Shown: positions 32,386 through 44,097, numbered from the stretch's first letter. The stretch: 64,000 nt of DNA from Odontocerum albicorne (GCA_949825065.1 OX463863.1:21538251-21602250); one strand, 5' to 3'. The notes: a model not told the origin generated them from the letters alone. Numbers and translations are program-made.

Positions 32386-33673
32386 TTGGGTGTACAAATA
32401 AGTCACCGCCGTTTGACAAAAGTTGGCGCCACCAGTAAGTTATGGTTAAAATTGTCAGATGTAAAATGTCATTATCGTAAGGTTGGACATCTGTCAACAA
32501 CATGACCTTGAAATATTAGTGAATTTTTATCAGTATAACATATTTTTTTGTGTTCGAAAATGTCAAGTTTTGAGCCGAATAAGCGTCATTTGCGGGAACT
32601 TTTGATTTACTTCTTCAATTTGAAGAAATCTGCAGCTGAGGCGCATCGATTGCTTGTAGAAGCATATGGTGAGGCTGCCTTAAGTGAGAGAAGTTGTCGT
32701 GAGTGGTTTCAAAAGTTTAAGAACGGTGAATTGGACATCGAAGACAAAGAACGTAGCGGAAGGCCGAAAGTGTACGAAGACGCGGAATTGGAAGTATTAT
32801 TGGATCAAGATTCGTGCCAAACGCAAGAAGAACTTGCACTTACATTAGGAGTGACTCAACAAGCAATTTCACATGGGTTGAAATCATTGGGAATGATTCA
32901 AAAACAAAGAAATTGGGATTCATATGAACTGACACGGAGAAACTTTGAATGCCAATTCTCCACATGTGAAATGCTGCTTGCCAGGCATAAACGAAAGGGT
33001 TTTCTGCACCATATAGTCACTGGTGATGAAAAATGCATCCATTATGATAATCCAAAAAGGAAGAAATCATGGGGATCCCCTGGTCATGCTTCATCATCTA
33101 CGGCTAAGCCAAATATTCATCGAAAAAAACTCTTGTTGTGTATTTGGTGGGATCAGCTTGGTGTCGTGTATTATGAGTTGCTCAAACCGAATGAAACCAT
33201 TGCTGGGGCTGTCTACCGAACATAATTGATGAGATTGAGTCGAGCACTCGAGGAAAAGCGCACCCACTACTACGCCAGACACGACAAAATTATTCTCCTG
33301 CATGATAATGCTAGTCCACATGTTGCGGCACCGGTCAAAACCTATTTGGAAACACTCAATTGAGAAGTTTTACCCCACCCGCTGTATTCACCAGACATTG
33401 CTTCTTCTGATTACCACTTGTTTTGATCGATGACGCATGGCCTGTCTGAGCAACACTTCACATCATATGAAGATACCAAAAATTGAGTCGATTCGTGGAT
33501 AGCCTCAAAAGATGATGATGATGACTGACGCGGTATTCGTATGCTGACAGAAAGATGGGGAAAAGTAGTGGCAAGCGATGGGTACTACTTCGAATAAAAC
33601 ATGAGGTTCCGTTCTTTCACAATAAATGCCCATTTTTTTATAAAAAACGGCGGAAACTTATTTGTACACCTAT
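32386..33673 (+). mobile_element. mariner element in Z2 intron 1
   Basis: Ends TTGGGTGTACAAATAAGTCA and, inward from 33673, ATAGGTGTACAAATAAGTTT are flanked by TA (32384-32385, 33674-33675). Removing the element plus one TA gives exactly the sequence of Z1 at about 18360 and of Z3 at about 49815. It is therefore specific to Z2 and lies antisense to that gene. Confidence 0.95.
32560..33597 (+). pseudogene. mariner transposase with five stops
   Basis: From ATG 32560 to the final stop at 33597 there are exactly 346 codons, the usual length for mariner, with no net frameshift. Five internal stops occur, the first at 33223. The paired helix-turn-helix (AAEAHRLLVEAYGEAALSER; VTQQAISHGLK), the VTGDEKC Asp, the LHDNASPH Asp and the SSDYHLF Asp are all still recognisable, so the DD34D triad is preserved apart from the stops. 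The stops fall where Gln, Trp or Arg codons are expected, consistent with transition mutations. Confidence 0.9.
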
Positions 33674-34203
33674 TATACCTGAATTCAGTTTACAGACAGG
33701 AAAAAATCACAATCAGGTATACAACATAACAGAACATCAACATACCGTGATTAATCAACTTTTTACTTATTATAATGCTTTAAATATTTTTCATAATAAA
33801 AACATTCTGGTACACTAAACCTTATCCATGCCTGATATGGAATAGGTAGTGTGTACCTGCAGGTTAAACAGCACTCATACAATGTAGGTTGAATGTATTA
33901 TTTATAGTTAAGGCATTAACATTGTGGAGCTTTAAAGACATTATAATTTGTTTTATCAAATGCTGTTTATTGCACTTTTTGTAACGGTATAACCCTACCG
34001 GTTTCAAGGCTTTCAGGAGCACAAACAAGACTGAATTTTGTTTGAACTGGTACCAACATACACCCTTCTAACAGCTAACATTCGGGTTGGGGACTGTGGG
34101 AGGAGGAAGGCAGGAGACAATCTCGGCGAGCAGCTGCAAGATTCTTGGGATATATGTGCCTACCAGATATTCACCCCGATGCACTTACCCCGATGCAGGG
34201 CCT

Positions 34204-34551
34204 CTAATATGTCCAATTTATTTCCGTTACTACTGATATGTAAGAATTTGGCATCATCGATAGAAAATATTTGTTCATTAAGGCGGACTTGTGTTCAACA
34301 AATCTCTTTTCAAAATATCTTCCTGCCTTTCCTATATAGAAATTATCACAATCACCACATAAAAGTTTACACACACTACTGTCGCTAAGTATTCCATTAT
34401 AACCTTTCCTGTTAAATAAGAGTTTCCGGAGATTAAAATTAGTGCAAAAATCTGGCTTTATGTGACTTTGAATTTGCCGAGATTGTCTCCTCCCTCCCTC
34501 CACCCACACCTTCCAGCTCGAATGTTTACTGTTAGAAGTGTGCACAAACAA
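34204..34551 (-). pseudogene. Penelope-like GIY-YIG endonuclease remnant (Z2)
   Basis: It shows SSVCKLLCGDC, FYIGKAGRYFEKRFVEHKSAL as in Z1. No start codon of its own is convincing and no RT domain is attached. Confidence 0.7.
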
Positions 34552-34602
34552 GACAGAATTATATTCACTCGGTACCAGTGTGAGTACAATTCTGTCTTGT
34601 TT

Positions 34603-34651
34603 GTGATCCCCTGATGATAAGGTAAAAGCCTTGAAACTGGTAGGGTTATAC
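34603..34651 (+). ncRNA. small hammerhead-ribozyme-like motif (Z2)
   Basis: CTGATGA at 34611-34617, stem II AAGGT-AAAA-GCCTT, then GAAA, ACTGGT-A and GGG, with CCC before the core. The loop is AAAA instead of GAAA, and pairing is kept. The upstream box TTTGTGAT can also pair with GTTACATA-like sequence downstream. Confidence 0.55.
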
Positions 34652-34768
34652 TGTTACATAAAGTGGCATTAACAGTGTTTGATAAAACAAATTACAATAA
34701 GTTGAATGATTGTCATATCTCATATATTCATTTTATTTTCACAATATGAGTTTATTAAGTTTACTTAC

Positions 34769-34946
34769 AAGGGTTTGTGGGATTATCAACATCATGTCTG
34801 GAATCTGCGCTGATATCTTGTGCACATTCCTGTTTGATATCTGCCTCATGTAAACTGATATCATACTGGGGGAACGCTGTATCTCCATCTTCTGCCTTTT
34901 CTTCTTTCACCATTATATCTGCACTTTTATGTAGCTGAGGATCCAT
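34769..34946 (-). CDS. Z2 exon 1
   Basis: The ATG at 34944-34946 starts the same acidic segment as in Z0, with VKEE and IKQE intact. It is two codons shorter after EDGDTA. It ends at GTAAGT in phase 1 and joins 31423-31647 in frame. Confidence 0.82.
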
Positions 34947-35291
34947 CTATAACCTGGCAACATTCATAATAATTTTTACATTGAGTTTTTAATATGCTTA
35001 ACCCTTTGACGTAGGGTAGCATAAAACTATATTCAGTGCCCGATATTAGTAAATGATAACTTTCCTGACGTGATCATCTTCTTTGTTAGTGGTGTGTGTA
35101 GATATGTTTTTGGGAGGTACTTTAAAAATATTTATGATGTTGTATGAACACTAGACACATACATTATACTATATCTAAAGTTTAATGTGTTACTATCACA
35201 TATCATTAGTGTTTTAAAGATGCTTTTGTAGTTTGTCTTCCCTTCGTAATTTTACTGCGGTTTTCTTACCAAATATATTTTTCTGAACATA

Positions 35292-36417
35292 ACACATCGA
35301 TCGATAAGTCCCGGGACTAACTAACAGATGGCGCCTCTAATAACAAATCCATACAATTCTCAGTACCAACTTTTAAAAGTTACGTGTCAAACTTTCATGA
35401 CATTCCGACATTGTGTCATTGAGATACAGTGGTTTTAGTAACGATACTTTTGTTATTTTCAAAATAATGGAAAAATCCGAATTTCGTGTGTTGATAAAAC
35501 ATTGCTTTGAAATGGGAAAAAATACCGTTGAAACTCAGCGATGGCTTAAAAAGTGTTATCTGGGCTCTGCTCCGTCGAAAACAGCCATTTGTCGGTGGTA
35601 TGCTGATTTCAATCGCGGTCGTACAGACACAAATGATTCTGAACGCTCTGGTCGTCCAAATGAAGCTGTTACACCAGAAAACATTAAAAGAAACTCAAAA
35701 TCGTGATAGAAAATCGCAAAGAAAAGTTGCGTGAGATAGCTGACATCCTGAAGATATCATTTGGTAGTGTTTACACTATTTTGCATGAACATTTGGTAAT
35801 GAAAAAACTTTTTTCGAAATGGGTGCCGCGTTTGCTCACAATGGAACAGAAACAACAACGCATCGATGATTCAGAGCGTTGTTTGGCACTGTTTACGCGA
35901 AATAAACACGAGTTTTTGCGTCGGTATGTGACAATGGATGAAACTTGGATCCACGACTATAATCCGGAATCAAATCGCCAGTCAGCTGAGTGGAGATCAG
36001 CCGGTGAAAGTCGTCCGAAGCGACCAAAAACTCAACAGTCGGCCGGGAAGGTTATGGCCTCCGTATTTTGGGATGCGCATGGTATAATATTCATCGATCA
36101 CCTTAAAAAGGGAAAAACCATCAATAGCGAATATTACATAGCGTTATTGGAGCGTTTGAAGACAGAAATTGCAAAAAAAACGGCCCCATATGAAGAAGAA
36201 AAATGTTCTCTTTCAGCAGGACAATGCACCGTGTCACAAGTCGATGGTAACGATGGCCAAACTGCATGAGTTGAACTTCGAATTGCTTCCGCACCAACCT
36301 CATTCTCTAGTTTTGGCCCCCAGCGACTATTTGCAGTTCGCAGACCTCAAAAAGATGCTCCAGGGAAAGAAATTTGCCTCCAATGAAGAAGTGATTGGTG
36401 AAACTACCGCCTACTAA
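35292..36417 (+). mobile_element. mariner, 3' truncated, in Z2 5' flank
   Basis: The 5' end ACACATCGATCGATAAGTCC follows a TA (35290-35291) at a site that is still empty at 1158 (GAACATATATC). The 3' end is missing: the frame stops after ETTAY and joins flank that corresponds to position 1497 of the first unit, so the mariner tail and about 335 bp of flank were deleted together. An inverted copy with the same 3' junction is at 63140-64000. Confidence 0.85.
35467..36417 (+). pseudogene. mariner transposase, frameshifted and truncated
   Basis: From ATG 35467 the N-terminal helix-turn-helix (TVETQRWLKKCYLG; SKTAICRWY) is followed by a frameshift near 35700. The core continues in another frame with VTMDETW (first Asp) and, after a second frameshift near 36180, QQDNAPCH (second Asp) and APSDYLQF (third Asp). 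The C-terminal 50 or so residues are missing. It belongs to a different mariner subfamily from those at 24469 and 32386. Confidence 0.88.
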
Positions 36418-37640
36418 CAGATGGCCCAGTATTTGTTCACAATATAAAACAATAATTATTAAAATACAATGTAAAGCCAAAAAAAATAAACATACAGTGA
36501 TGGTGAAGTGAATATGAAACACAACATTAATGCAGAAGCTACTGCGTGATGTGAGTATTCTAATTATGAAAGTCATCCAATCGAAGTAAAGAATTCGACA
36601 AATGTAAGGTAGGTACTTGCAATGTTAGAATAATTATTTTTTCTCAAACAGACGTATAAAACAAATGAAAATAGTGGACTGCCTACCGATAGGGTGGGTT
36701 TGGGTTTTCGTTGATTTAGGGTGGTTAGTATTTGTATTTATACAGGCATTATTTGTGTATTTTTACTGAATGATGTTAATGTTAAGACAGGAAACATTTG
36801 TCTGGTGGGCAAGGATTTTTGAAGTTGTAATGGGGAGATTGTCACCCCCACTCAGACAGCTCGCATCATTCCTAAGAAAGAAATAAAATCTTTGTAATGC
36901 AAGAAAAATACTAATCTGGCAATGAAGATTATATTTCCATGCCACAAATTGTAATTAAAATAAAATTGACGGACTTATGGATTTTTTTTGTGAACAGCAA
37001 TATTTTTCATTCAATTTCGGAAATCCTTTCATTCTGTTGCGATTTGTGTGGCTACTCAGATCAACCCACCGACTGCATTTTGAGGAGCTGTGAGGAAAGT
37101 ATCCTCTGACAATAGAGAGGAGCTCCATACAGCTATCCACCGAACTATCTTCGGTCCGATTGACCATCCTGACCTTGTGCCGGCCAGGGATAATTTTACA
37201 ACTTTTTTCAATTTTTGTAATAAATGGTGACTTTTGTAATCTTCAAACGAGTTCAATAGTATAAATTATTAAAAAAATTATATCGTTTTTATGTAATATT
37301 TGAATGAAGAAAAATTAACAAAACAGATATATAGTATAGTGCACATGTGTGAGAGGAAGGTCAAGAAAAGTAATGTTATTGTTGGGTCAAGTAAACGATA
37401 TTCTATAAGGACATGTAGAAAGACAGAGAAGTCATATGAGAAGGTGTATGTAGGAGAGGCTAAGGATGTGTGCCGAGATAGGAAGACCTGGCACTCTGAC
37501 TATACTGACAGGGAAATGGCATTATGGTATGTATGTTTGTAATCTGGGGTTGTTGAAGTCCTTTCCTAGCTTTTGGAATCTAAAAATATTGCTAAAGCAT
37601 CAAAAACACAAGCTACGCCGTCCTTGTGGAATTGAACATT
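36418..37640. other. duplicated flank, no gene recognised
   Basis: Bases 36420-36850 match 1497-1905 and, in the same orientation, 58490-58860. Bases 36950-37215 match 59000-59256 and, inverted, 62330-62600. Bases 37300-37640 match, inverted, 47100-47290 and 61940-62270; a frame there reads DVCRDRKTWHS but no family was recognised. The sequence at 37215 is the empty site of the mariner at 59259. Confidence 0.5.
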
Positions 37641-37649
37641 TTTTATTTT

Positions 37650-38460
37650 GAAGTATCGCTCCAGTTGAATAGTTTTGATCTCAACTCAGACAATTAACTT
37701 TTTAAATATTAAACAGTATAATGATAAGATATATTTCTTTAAAATAGCATCAAAATGTCATTTTTAATCAAAAGTCAAGCTCAAATTTGAACCAAATAAC
37801 TTAATTTTAGCATAAAAGAACTAATACAGTTTATGGAAAAAAAACGTAAAACCTCTATTGTACTGATGTAACGGTGATCGCTACCCAAACAGGTTAACTG
37901 TCAAAATTAGCTGAGGTAACAATATTCCTATATAAATCACAAAATGACACTTTATCAAGCAGTGCCCACTGATATACAAATAATCACCGTGAAGCGGTCA
38001 GAATGAACTTCTAAATCAATCAAACAATGAACTATTAAATACAGAAAAAAAAACTAAAATAAACAAAACCAAACCCACAAACAATCAATACCGTATTGAC
38101 ACTTGAAATTCGACAACACTAACACACTCTTCTTCCTGAATAATGGCCATGCACTCCTATATCTGATGGAGTATGCGCGATGTCTTCAGCTTCTGAAATA
38201 ATAGCCACGACTTCCTATGTATGGAGTGTACGCAATACACGCGATGTGTTCTTTTCGAGTAATGGCCGTGAACTCCTATGTATGAAGAATATACGAGTGT
38301 CAGGTGAAGACGTTTCTTCTTCCTCTGAAGTAGTTATACACCAATGTCAAGATATGAAGGCGCGGTGTCAAATTATTGACAGTTACATTCCATAGAAAAA
38401 AAAACCATAAACGCAAATTGTCGCTCTCTAGCACGGAATGCGTTAATAAATAGTTCATTA
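37650..38460. repeat. dispersed repeat family R copy
   Basis: It begins GAAGTATCGCTCCAG, passes TACTGATGTAACGGTGATCG at 37860 and has three clear subrepeats of about 58 bp (starts near 38142, 38198 and 38257) with AATAATGGCC, AATAATAGCC and AGTAATGGCC boxes. Confidence 0.65.
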
Positions 38461-39760
38461 GCTAAATGTTAACATAAATAAGTTATTTTACGCAGTTTCA
38501 CCACTTGACTGGCATATACACCTTCATATATAAGAGTTCACGGCCATTATTCAAAGAGAGAGAAAGAATTTTACACAGAGAGTACCAGATTTAATTAGCG
38601 TAAATAAAAGTTATTTTAGAAAGTTGCACTGAAAACAAGTATTAAAATGTAAGTTTTATGTCTTAATTATAGTTTATGACATGAGGGATCGCTGAGATAC
38701 ATAAAATACCAAAACCAATCACTCACAAGTATTTGGTGCAATTCCTTATTTAAATATGACTTAAAAATTGAAATCACTTCGGAATAGACCAGTATTTTTT
38801 ATATACAGGTGTGGCGTAAATAAACATGAGGAATGTATAAAATCATTCATGTCCATGGCATAACACGATATATGGAGCAAGTAGACAGCAGACATGGAAG
38901 CTGAATGGAATGAAGAGCTGATCTCTCTGCCAAGCACAATACTGTAACATTGCACCACGGATATTCGCCCGCAAGTCAATAAGTAAACAGTTTCAGCTAA
39001 AAACTGTGTCTTTACCTGTCACCAGATAATTATCTATCAGAGAAAAACCTATTGATCTCATTCAGTCATTAAATAAAATAAAAGTTATTTATAAAAACAT
39101 TCCTGATGTTTAATGTCATAACTTTAAACAAATCATACCCGTGGCTTTTTTCTAACTATTGCTTTTCTTTCTTTAATTCCTTGCAACATTTTCAGAAAAA
39201 CAACATTGAATCCCTGAGAAGTTTCAATGTTTAACCTGTACACCGCGTTAAAAATCAAATTCCACGAATCCTGTACGCGGCACAATTTCGGCGTTTTTTA
39301 ATTTCTAAGTTTAAACACGTATTTTGTTTAGAATCACTGATATTTGATTACAACACCAAGTAAACATGACATTCAAGTAATTTTCTGATAATAAATAATA
39401 GTCATTACTCTTAAGGAGACTCATTAAATAAAGGAGATAAACTAAACATTACGTAAAATACACAAAGGAATGCTACAGATCAGATCACAGGCGTTTGTGC
39501 TTAAAGCGAGGAACACGTTAAGGATTATATAATAAAATATTGCCAATAATTCATGCAGTTTTATTAATAATAAAAATAATATGAATCCATCCAGTGTGCA
39601 GCATAGTGCAATAGAACACAGGCTATACATTTACACAATTCATATAAAAATAGTAAAACAAGAAAATATAACACCTGAAATTCTATTTTAAAAGTTATAA
39701 AAACGAGCAATTGCAACATTTAAAAAATTGTTTTACGATCCTGCTTTTTCGAAAATCGAA
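38461..39760. other. decayed duplicated flank, no gene seen
   Basis: Parts match 6470-7150 and, at 39240-39520, the flank at 850-1090, so the order of the unit is rearranged here. No coding sequence is supported. Confidence 0.5.
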
Positions 39761-39835
39761 CTTCTTGACAACTTTAATTGAAAAATGTAACTCTACAATA
39801 CAATTTAAGTGTTTCTCGATACAATGAGTCCTTAA

Positions 39836-42766
39836 CCCTTCCCTTATGGTGATAAAAATAATACGCGTATTACGGTGTTGGGTAGTGAGTACGCAATAAA
39901 AAATTAGCGATTTTAAATCGGAAAAATAAGAACATTCATAGATAATCCCCTTAATTAATTATAATTGAAGTTAAAAATTATAATAATTGAGATTTATTTG
40001 CTAAAGACATTAAAAAACCATCTGAAAACATTAAAAAACGCTCACGGAACGGGCGTACGTCTAACCTATTTGCAAGCCTAGAGGCAACTAGTGACGCGGA
40101 ACGTCAGTCACATACCCCGGCGCATACGCCTTTCCTTGCGATGTTGAGACAGTTCAGCTCCTCGCAATTCAGTCTAGTTTGCAAGAGTGAGATGCGAATA
40201 TAGTGTCGCGCTTCCCGCATACTATTCACCTATCGTCAAAACAAGGCACTCGCCGCGTTTAAATGCGAATTTGTTTTCGATCTTTACAAAACACTTCGAT
40301 GTAGTCGATAAATTCTGATTATTATTAATATTATTTTTTAAATCAATGCGTAAATATATTATGGAGGAATACCTAAAATCTTAACCTTGTATTTATAATA
40401 TTTATAGAGATATTGATGGTTATTAGAAGCAACGTGAAGAAGATACCCAACACAGGGAAGGAAAGGTTAACCACTTAATGCTTTTGAACGAGCAGTGTTC
40501 GTGCGCGGTGCATGTGTCGCATCGCATCAACCCGAGCGCTGCTCGCGTGTTTCCACTTGTCTGCATTACGTACGATAAACAAACGGACTGCGCTCGACTT
40601 GACGCTCATCGAGATTTACGCGTATCGTTTCCTCTGCTTTAACTTATTGAAAAACATTATAAAATATTTTGTAAGTATTATATTTAAAAAATTTGTGAAA
40701 AATTGCATTTTTTTACGAATGTTACTTATATTGATTTTTATTTATATATTCATATTCATATTGATTTTTGATATTCAAGATCCCTTTATCATGGAGTGAC
40801 AGTGAATGGCAGGATTTGAATATAGATAATTCAGACAGTGGATCTTCAACTCCAGTTATAAGTTTGGAATCGGAAGAGGAATCTCGAAATGAACATCAAG
40901 GGAATCAGTTAGAATAAGAGGAATGGGGAGAAATCAATATCCATACAGATATTCCACCACCTTCGGCTCCGTTTGAATTTATTGGAAATTCTTCGATAAA
41001 TGACTAAATTTTATCATTTACAACGCCTATAAAGTTCTTCAATTATTTTCTTGGTGATGAATTGGTTGGAAAAATTGTAGACGAGACAAATTTGTTTTCG
41101 ATACAACATCAGATAACAAGACCATTGACACCTTCGGGTACGGTAAATCAATGGTGCGTAAGTCTATCGGAGATGTGATTTTTTTTACAATCGTAATGGC
41201 TATGAGCATTACTCTATTCTTCACAAAAACAATGTCATATAGAATATATGTGCTTATAAAAAAATATTTACATTTTACGAATAAGGAGACGTATAATCCA
41301 GCAACACATCCTAATCCAAAACTAAATAAGATCTGGCCGGTTTACGAAAACCTCAATAAAAAATTTCAACTGGCATATATACCTAAACGGGATGTAACGA
41401 TTGATGAAAGTCTAATGCTATATAAAGGTTTATTGAGTTAGGAACAATACATTCCCATGAAACGCGCAAGATTTGGTATAAAAAGTTTTTTTCTTTGTGA
41501 ATCAAAATCGGGATACATTTGGTCTTTTCTAATTTATACCGGCAAAGGAACAATTATTGACAGTGAATTTCCAAATTGACCTATTCCTTCACAAGGTGTT
41601 ATGAGTTTGATGAAACCTTTACTAAATAAGGGATACTGTCTAACAATTGACCATTTTTATAGTTCTATTGAATTGACTGATCTACTTACATCGTATCATA
41701 CTGAAAATTACGGGACTGTGAGAGTAAATAGAAGAGGCTTGCCCAGGAATATAAAAAATCCCAAAAAAATTCATTTAGGATTTATTAAGGCATATAGGAA
41801 ACGAAGAGCAATGCTGATGAGATGGAAAGACAAGCGCGATATGTACTTTCTTTCAACTATCTATGGCACAAATACGGTGGAAATAGGAAAAAAGGAATAA
41901 AAAGCTAACGAAACCCAAAGTGGCTATTGATTATAATTTTACAATGGGGGGTGTTAATCGAGTCGATCAACACCTTTCCAACTACCCACTTCCTAGAAAA
42001 GGAGGGAAAAATATTACAAAACAATATGTTTCATCTTATAGAACAGGCGCTTTGGAATTCTTATGTGTTGCATAAAAAAACTGAAGGTTCTATGACACAT
42101 CTAGAGTATAGGATAAAACTCATAGAAGAATACATAGAGAATTACCATTTACCGGATTTTTCTTCTAAAAGTGGACGCCCTAGTAAAACTCCAGACCTAA
42201 TGCGATTGACAGAATGCTACTTTTTGAAGTACTCGTAAATTCCAATAACTGGAAATAAAAACAGACCAACAAAAAGATGTGTGGTCTGCTGTTCCGAGCG
42301 AGCGATAACTCGGGAAAACGGTTCCGAAGGGAGAGTCGTTATTGGAGTCCAAATTGTTAAGTTGGTCTCTGTTTGGAGCCGTGTGTCGAAATATACCACA
42401 CTAAATCAACTAATAGTATTAATATTTTTTGTGTAATTGAATACTTTTTCTTATTATTATAATAGTTATTAACACTTTTATTATTATATAGTATTAAAGT
42501 TATTTTTATTCTAATTTTTATTATAGTTAGTTTTGTTTTAAAATTATCTAAAATTATTTAACATTAAAATGGCGAAACTATTTTATTCCGTTTTTTTTTT
42601 GTATAAGGTTAAGTTTTTCTGCATGTTTTTATTGCTTCTAAGCTTTATTTTGAATTTTTTTTTAAATGAACAATTTTTAAATTATGTAAACTCTTTGAAT
42701 AAAAAATATAATAACCAGATGTTTTTAGTTCTATTTTTGTAAAAAAAAAACCCGAGCATGAAGTGG
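39836..42766 (+). mobile_element. piggyBac-like element 3
   Basis: TTAA at 39832-39835 and 42767-42770 flank ends CCCTTCCCTTATGGTG and, read inward, CCACTTCATGCTCGGG. The surrounding sequence is continuous with the paralogue at 7530, where the target reads TTGCATAAG. The element is 2931 bp. Confidence 0.82.
40790..42238 (+). pseudogene. piggyBac transposase 3, many stops
   Basis: Pieces in several frames cover a PGBD4-like protein: an acidic start (SDSGSSTPVISLESEEES), the core with TIDESLMLYKG (first Asp), FLCESKSGYIWSFLIYTGKG, TIDHFYSS (second Asp), and the WKDKRDMYFLSTI strand. The third site reads MGGVNRVDQHLSNYPL, with Asn for the catalytic Asp. At least six stops or frame changes are present. 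The exact start is unclear because the ATG at 40792 is followed at once by a stop. Confidence 0.85.
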
Positions 42767-42999
42767 TTAAATAAGAAATTAAATAACTTTTTTCTCAGAA
42801 TGTCTTCCCACATTTTCCATAGCTTTAAGGGCTTTTATCCACTATGAATCCATAAATGGTCTATTCAACTTCTATAGTTTGAGACTGCTTTCCCCCACTG
42901 TCCACAGCTGTCAAGATTCTTTCTTCTTTGAATCGAATAGGAATAGATTGGCTTTAGATAAAATGAAGTAATTACTTTAATTAATTTATTCCTTCTTTC

Positions 43000-43412
43000 A
43001 TGCTCACCAGAATGGGCCTCGTTAGAGGAATCCTGTTAGAGTGGAAGGAGGAAGATATCCGAGAAAATTTGACAGTGCCGAATAGCTATGGAAGAGTCCA
43101 GAAAGCCAGAAGACTTTGCTTCAAATGCGGCCAATCCCACCTCGGTGACAGCTCCAACATGTATTACATGCGATGGGCGCCATACGGCAGTCGACAGACC
43201 CTGCCCGGAATTTATCGGGCAAACGAATATAAAACGCCTTATGACAGAACAAAACATACCTTACCGGGCAGCATCAAAATCCACCCCAACATCTGTGAAA
43301 TCATTCGCCGAATTTATTGCATGTGGCGAAAAAACCTCGCACCCACCTTCTCACAATATCCTCTCTGCTATCCATTCTAAATCCTGGAAACCAAACAATC
43401 CGATCACTCCAT
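43000..43412 (+). pseudogene. gag-like zinc-knuckle protein of I-like LINE
   Basis: An opening like VRGILLEWKEEDIRENL and a knuckle remnant (CFKCGQ in one frame, then CITCDGRHTAVDRPCPEF in another) followed by NIKRLM are typical of the first ORF of I/Jockey-type elements. A frameshift lies near 43130. The ORF is too short to be functional. Confidence 0.7.
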
Positions 43413-43689
43413 AATCACTAGATTTGTAGTAAATTGAACACCGGTAAAGCCGATTGGAAAAAATTCTCCCATACTCTCGTTGCCTCAATACGAGAACAAC
43501 AACCAGATTGGCCGACAAACAAAAATCTGCCTTAATATGTATAATAAATTCCAGGTTGAGTTGGTGTTCCAGGCGGCTCACTCTTCGATTCACCCTTTAA
43601 AAAAACGCTCCTTTAAGTCACAACTCCCTCCATCGTGGGATGAAGAGTGTTCTAATGCAACTACCATAAATCTCGGAAAAAATGTATCC

Positions 43690-44090
43690 ATCTTATAGAA
43701 ATAACAAGACTGAGTCAAATTTTCTTATTCGTAAAATACGAGTGTGAATCAAATTTAACATAAACGAGAACTTTTGTTTTAGAATACGTTATTTTAAATG
43801 GAGCGCGCGGCCGCCTCGAAGAGTGTTGGGTGGGGATATCAGGAGTGGGAGAGCTGGAGGCCGGTTTCGGCAGATTTCGTCATTAGTATGGCACACGATG
43901 TCTGAGAAAGAGGTGTACCCATCGATTGCGGAATGCATAATTTTATAGTGTCTCGCTCGTTAGGACGTAAGCGGAGACTGACGGTACAGTTCGGGGATCA
44001 AACACTGTCAAAGCCCCGTGTGTTTGCCTTGTATAATAAGGAGTTCGTGAAGGGGTCGAAAACGAGAGCCACGGTCGTCGCTCATGGTTG
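43690..44090 (+). other. G+C-richer insert in LINE, unrecognised frame
   Basis: It separates the endonuclease end (AAHSSI...SQLPPSWDEECSNA, ending near 43690) from the RT half. From about 43930 a 50-codon frame reads with GRKRRLTVQFGDQTLSKPRV and VFALYNKEFVKGSKTRATVV before a stop at 44090. Base composition differs from the neighbours. I do not recognise it. Confidence 0.4.
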
Positions 44091-44097
44091 AGCATCA

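Larger units (their letters stand above)
33940..34698 (-). mobile_element. Penelope-like foldback element in Z2 intron 1
   Basis: Same structure and site as 18620-19332, with a short insertion of a CACAAACAAGACAGAATTAT box near 34545. The distal inverted repeat (about 33985-34030) lacks the CTGATGA core. Confidence 0.75.
39761..42940 (-). pseudogene. decayed finger exon tail, split by piggyBac 3
   Basis: Bases 39761-39835 and 42771-42940 together align with 7480-7660, the 3' end of the dead finger exon (ending with an SCGQW/GGKAVSN-type remnant). This is the last trace of a further Z unit downstream of Z2 in the array order. It carries no usable frame. Confidence 0.65.

Noticed and set aside
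37300..37542. Frame with DVCRDRKTWHS as a gene
   Set aside because: Inverted copies at 47100 and 61900 do not preserve the frame, and no domain could be assigned.
40512..40799. 95-codon frame ahead of piggyBac 3
   Set aside because: It lies in the 5' region of the element, is rich in hydrophobic A+T-driven codons and resembles no transposase part.
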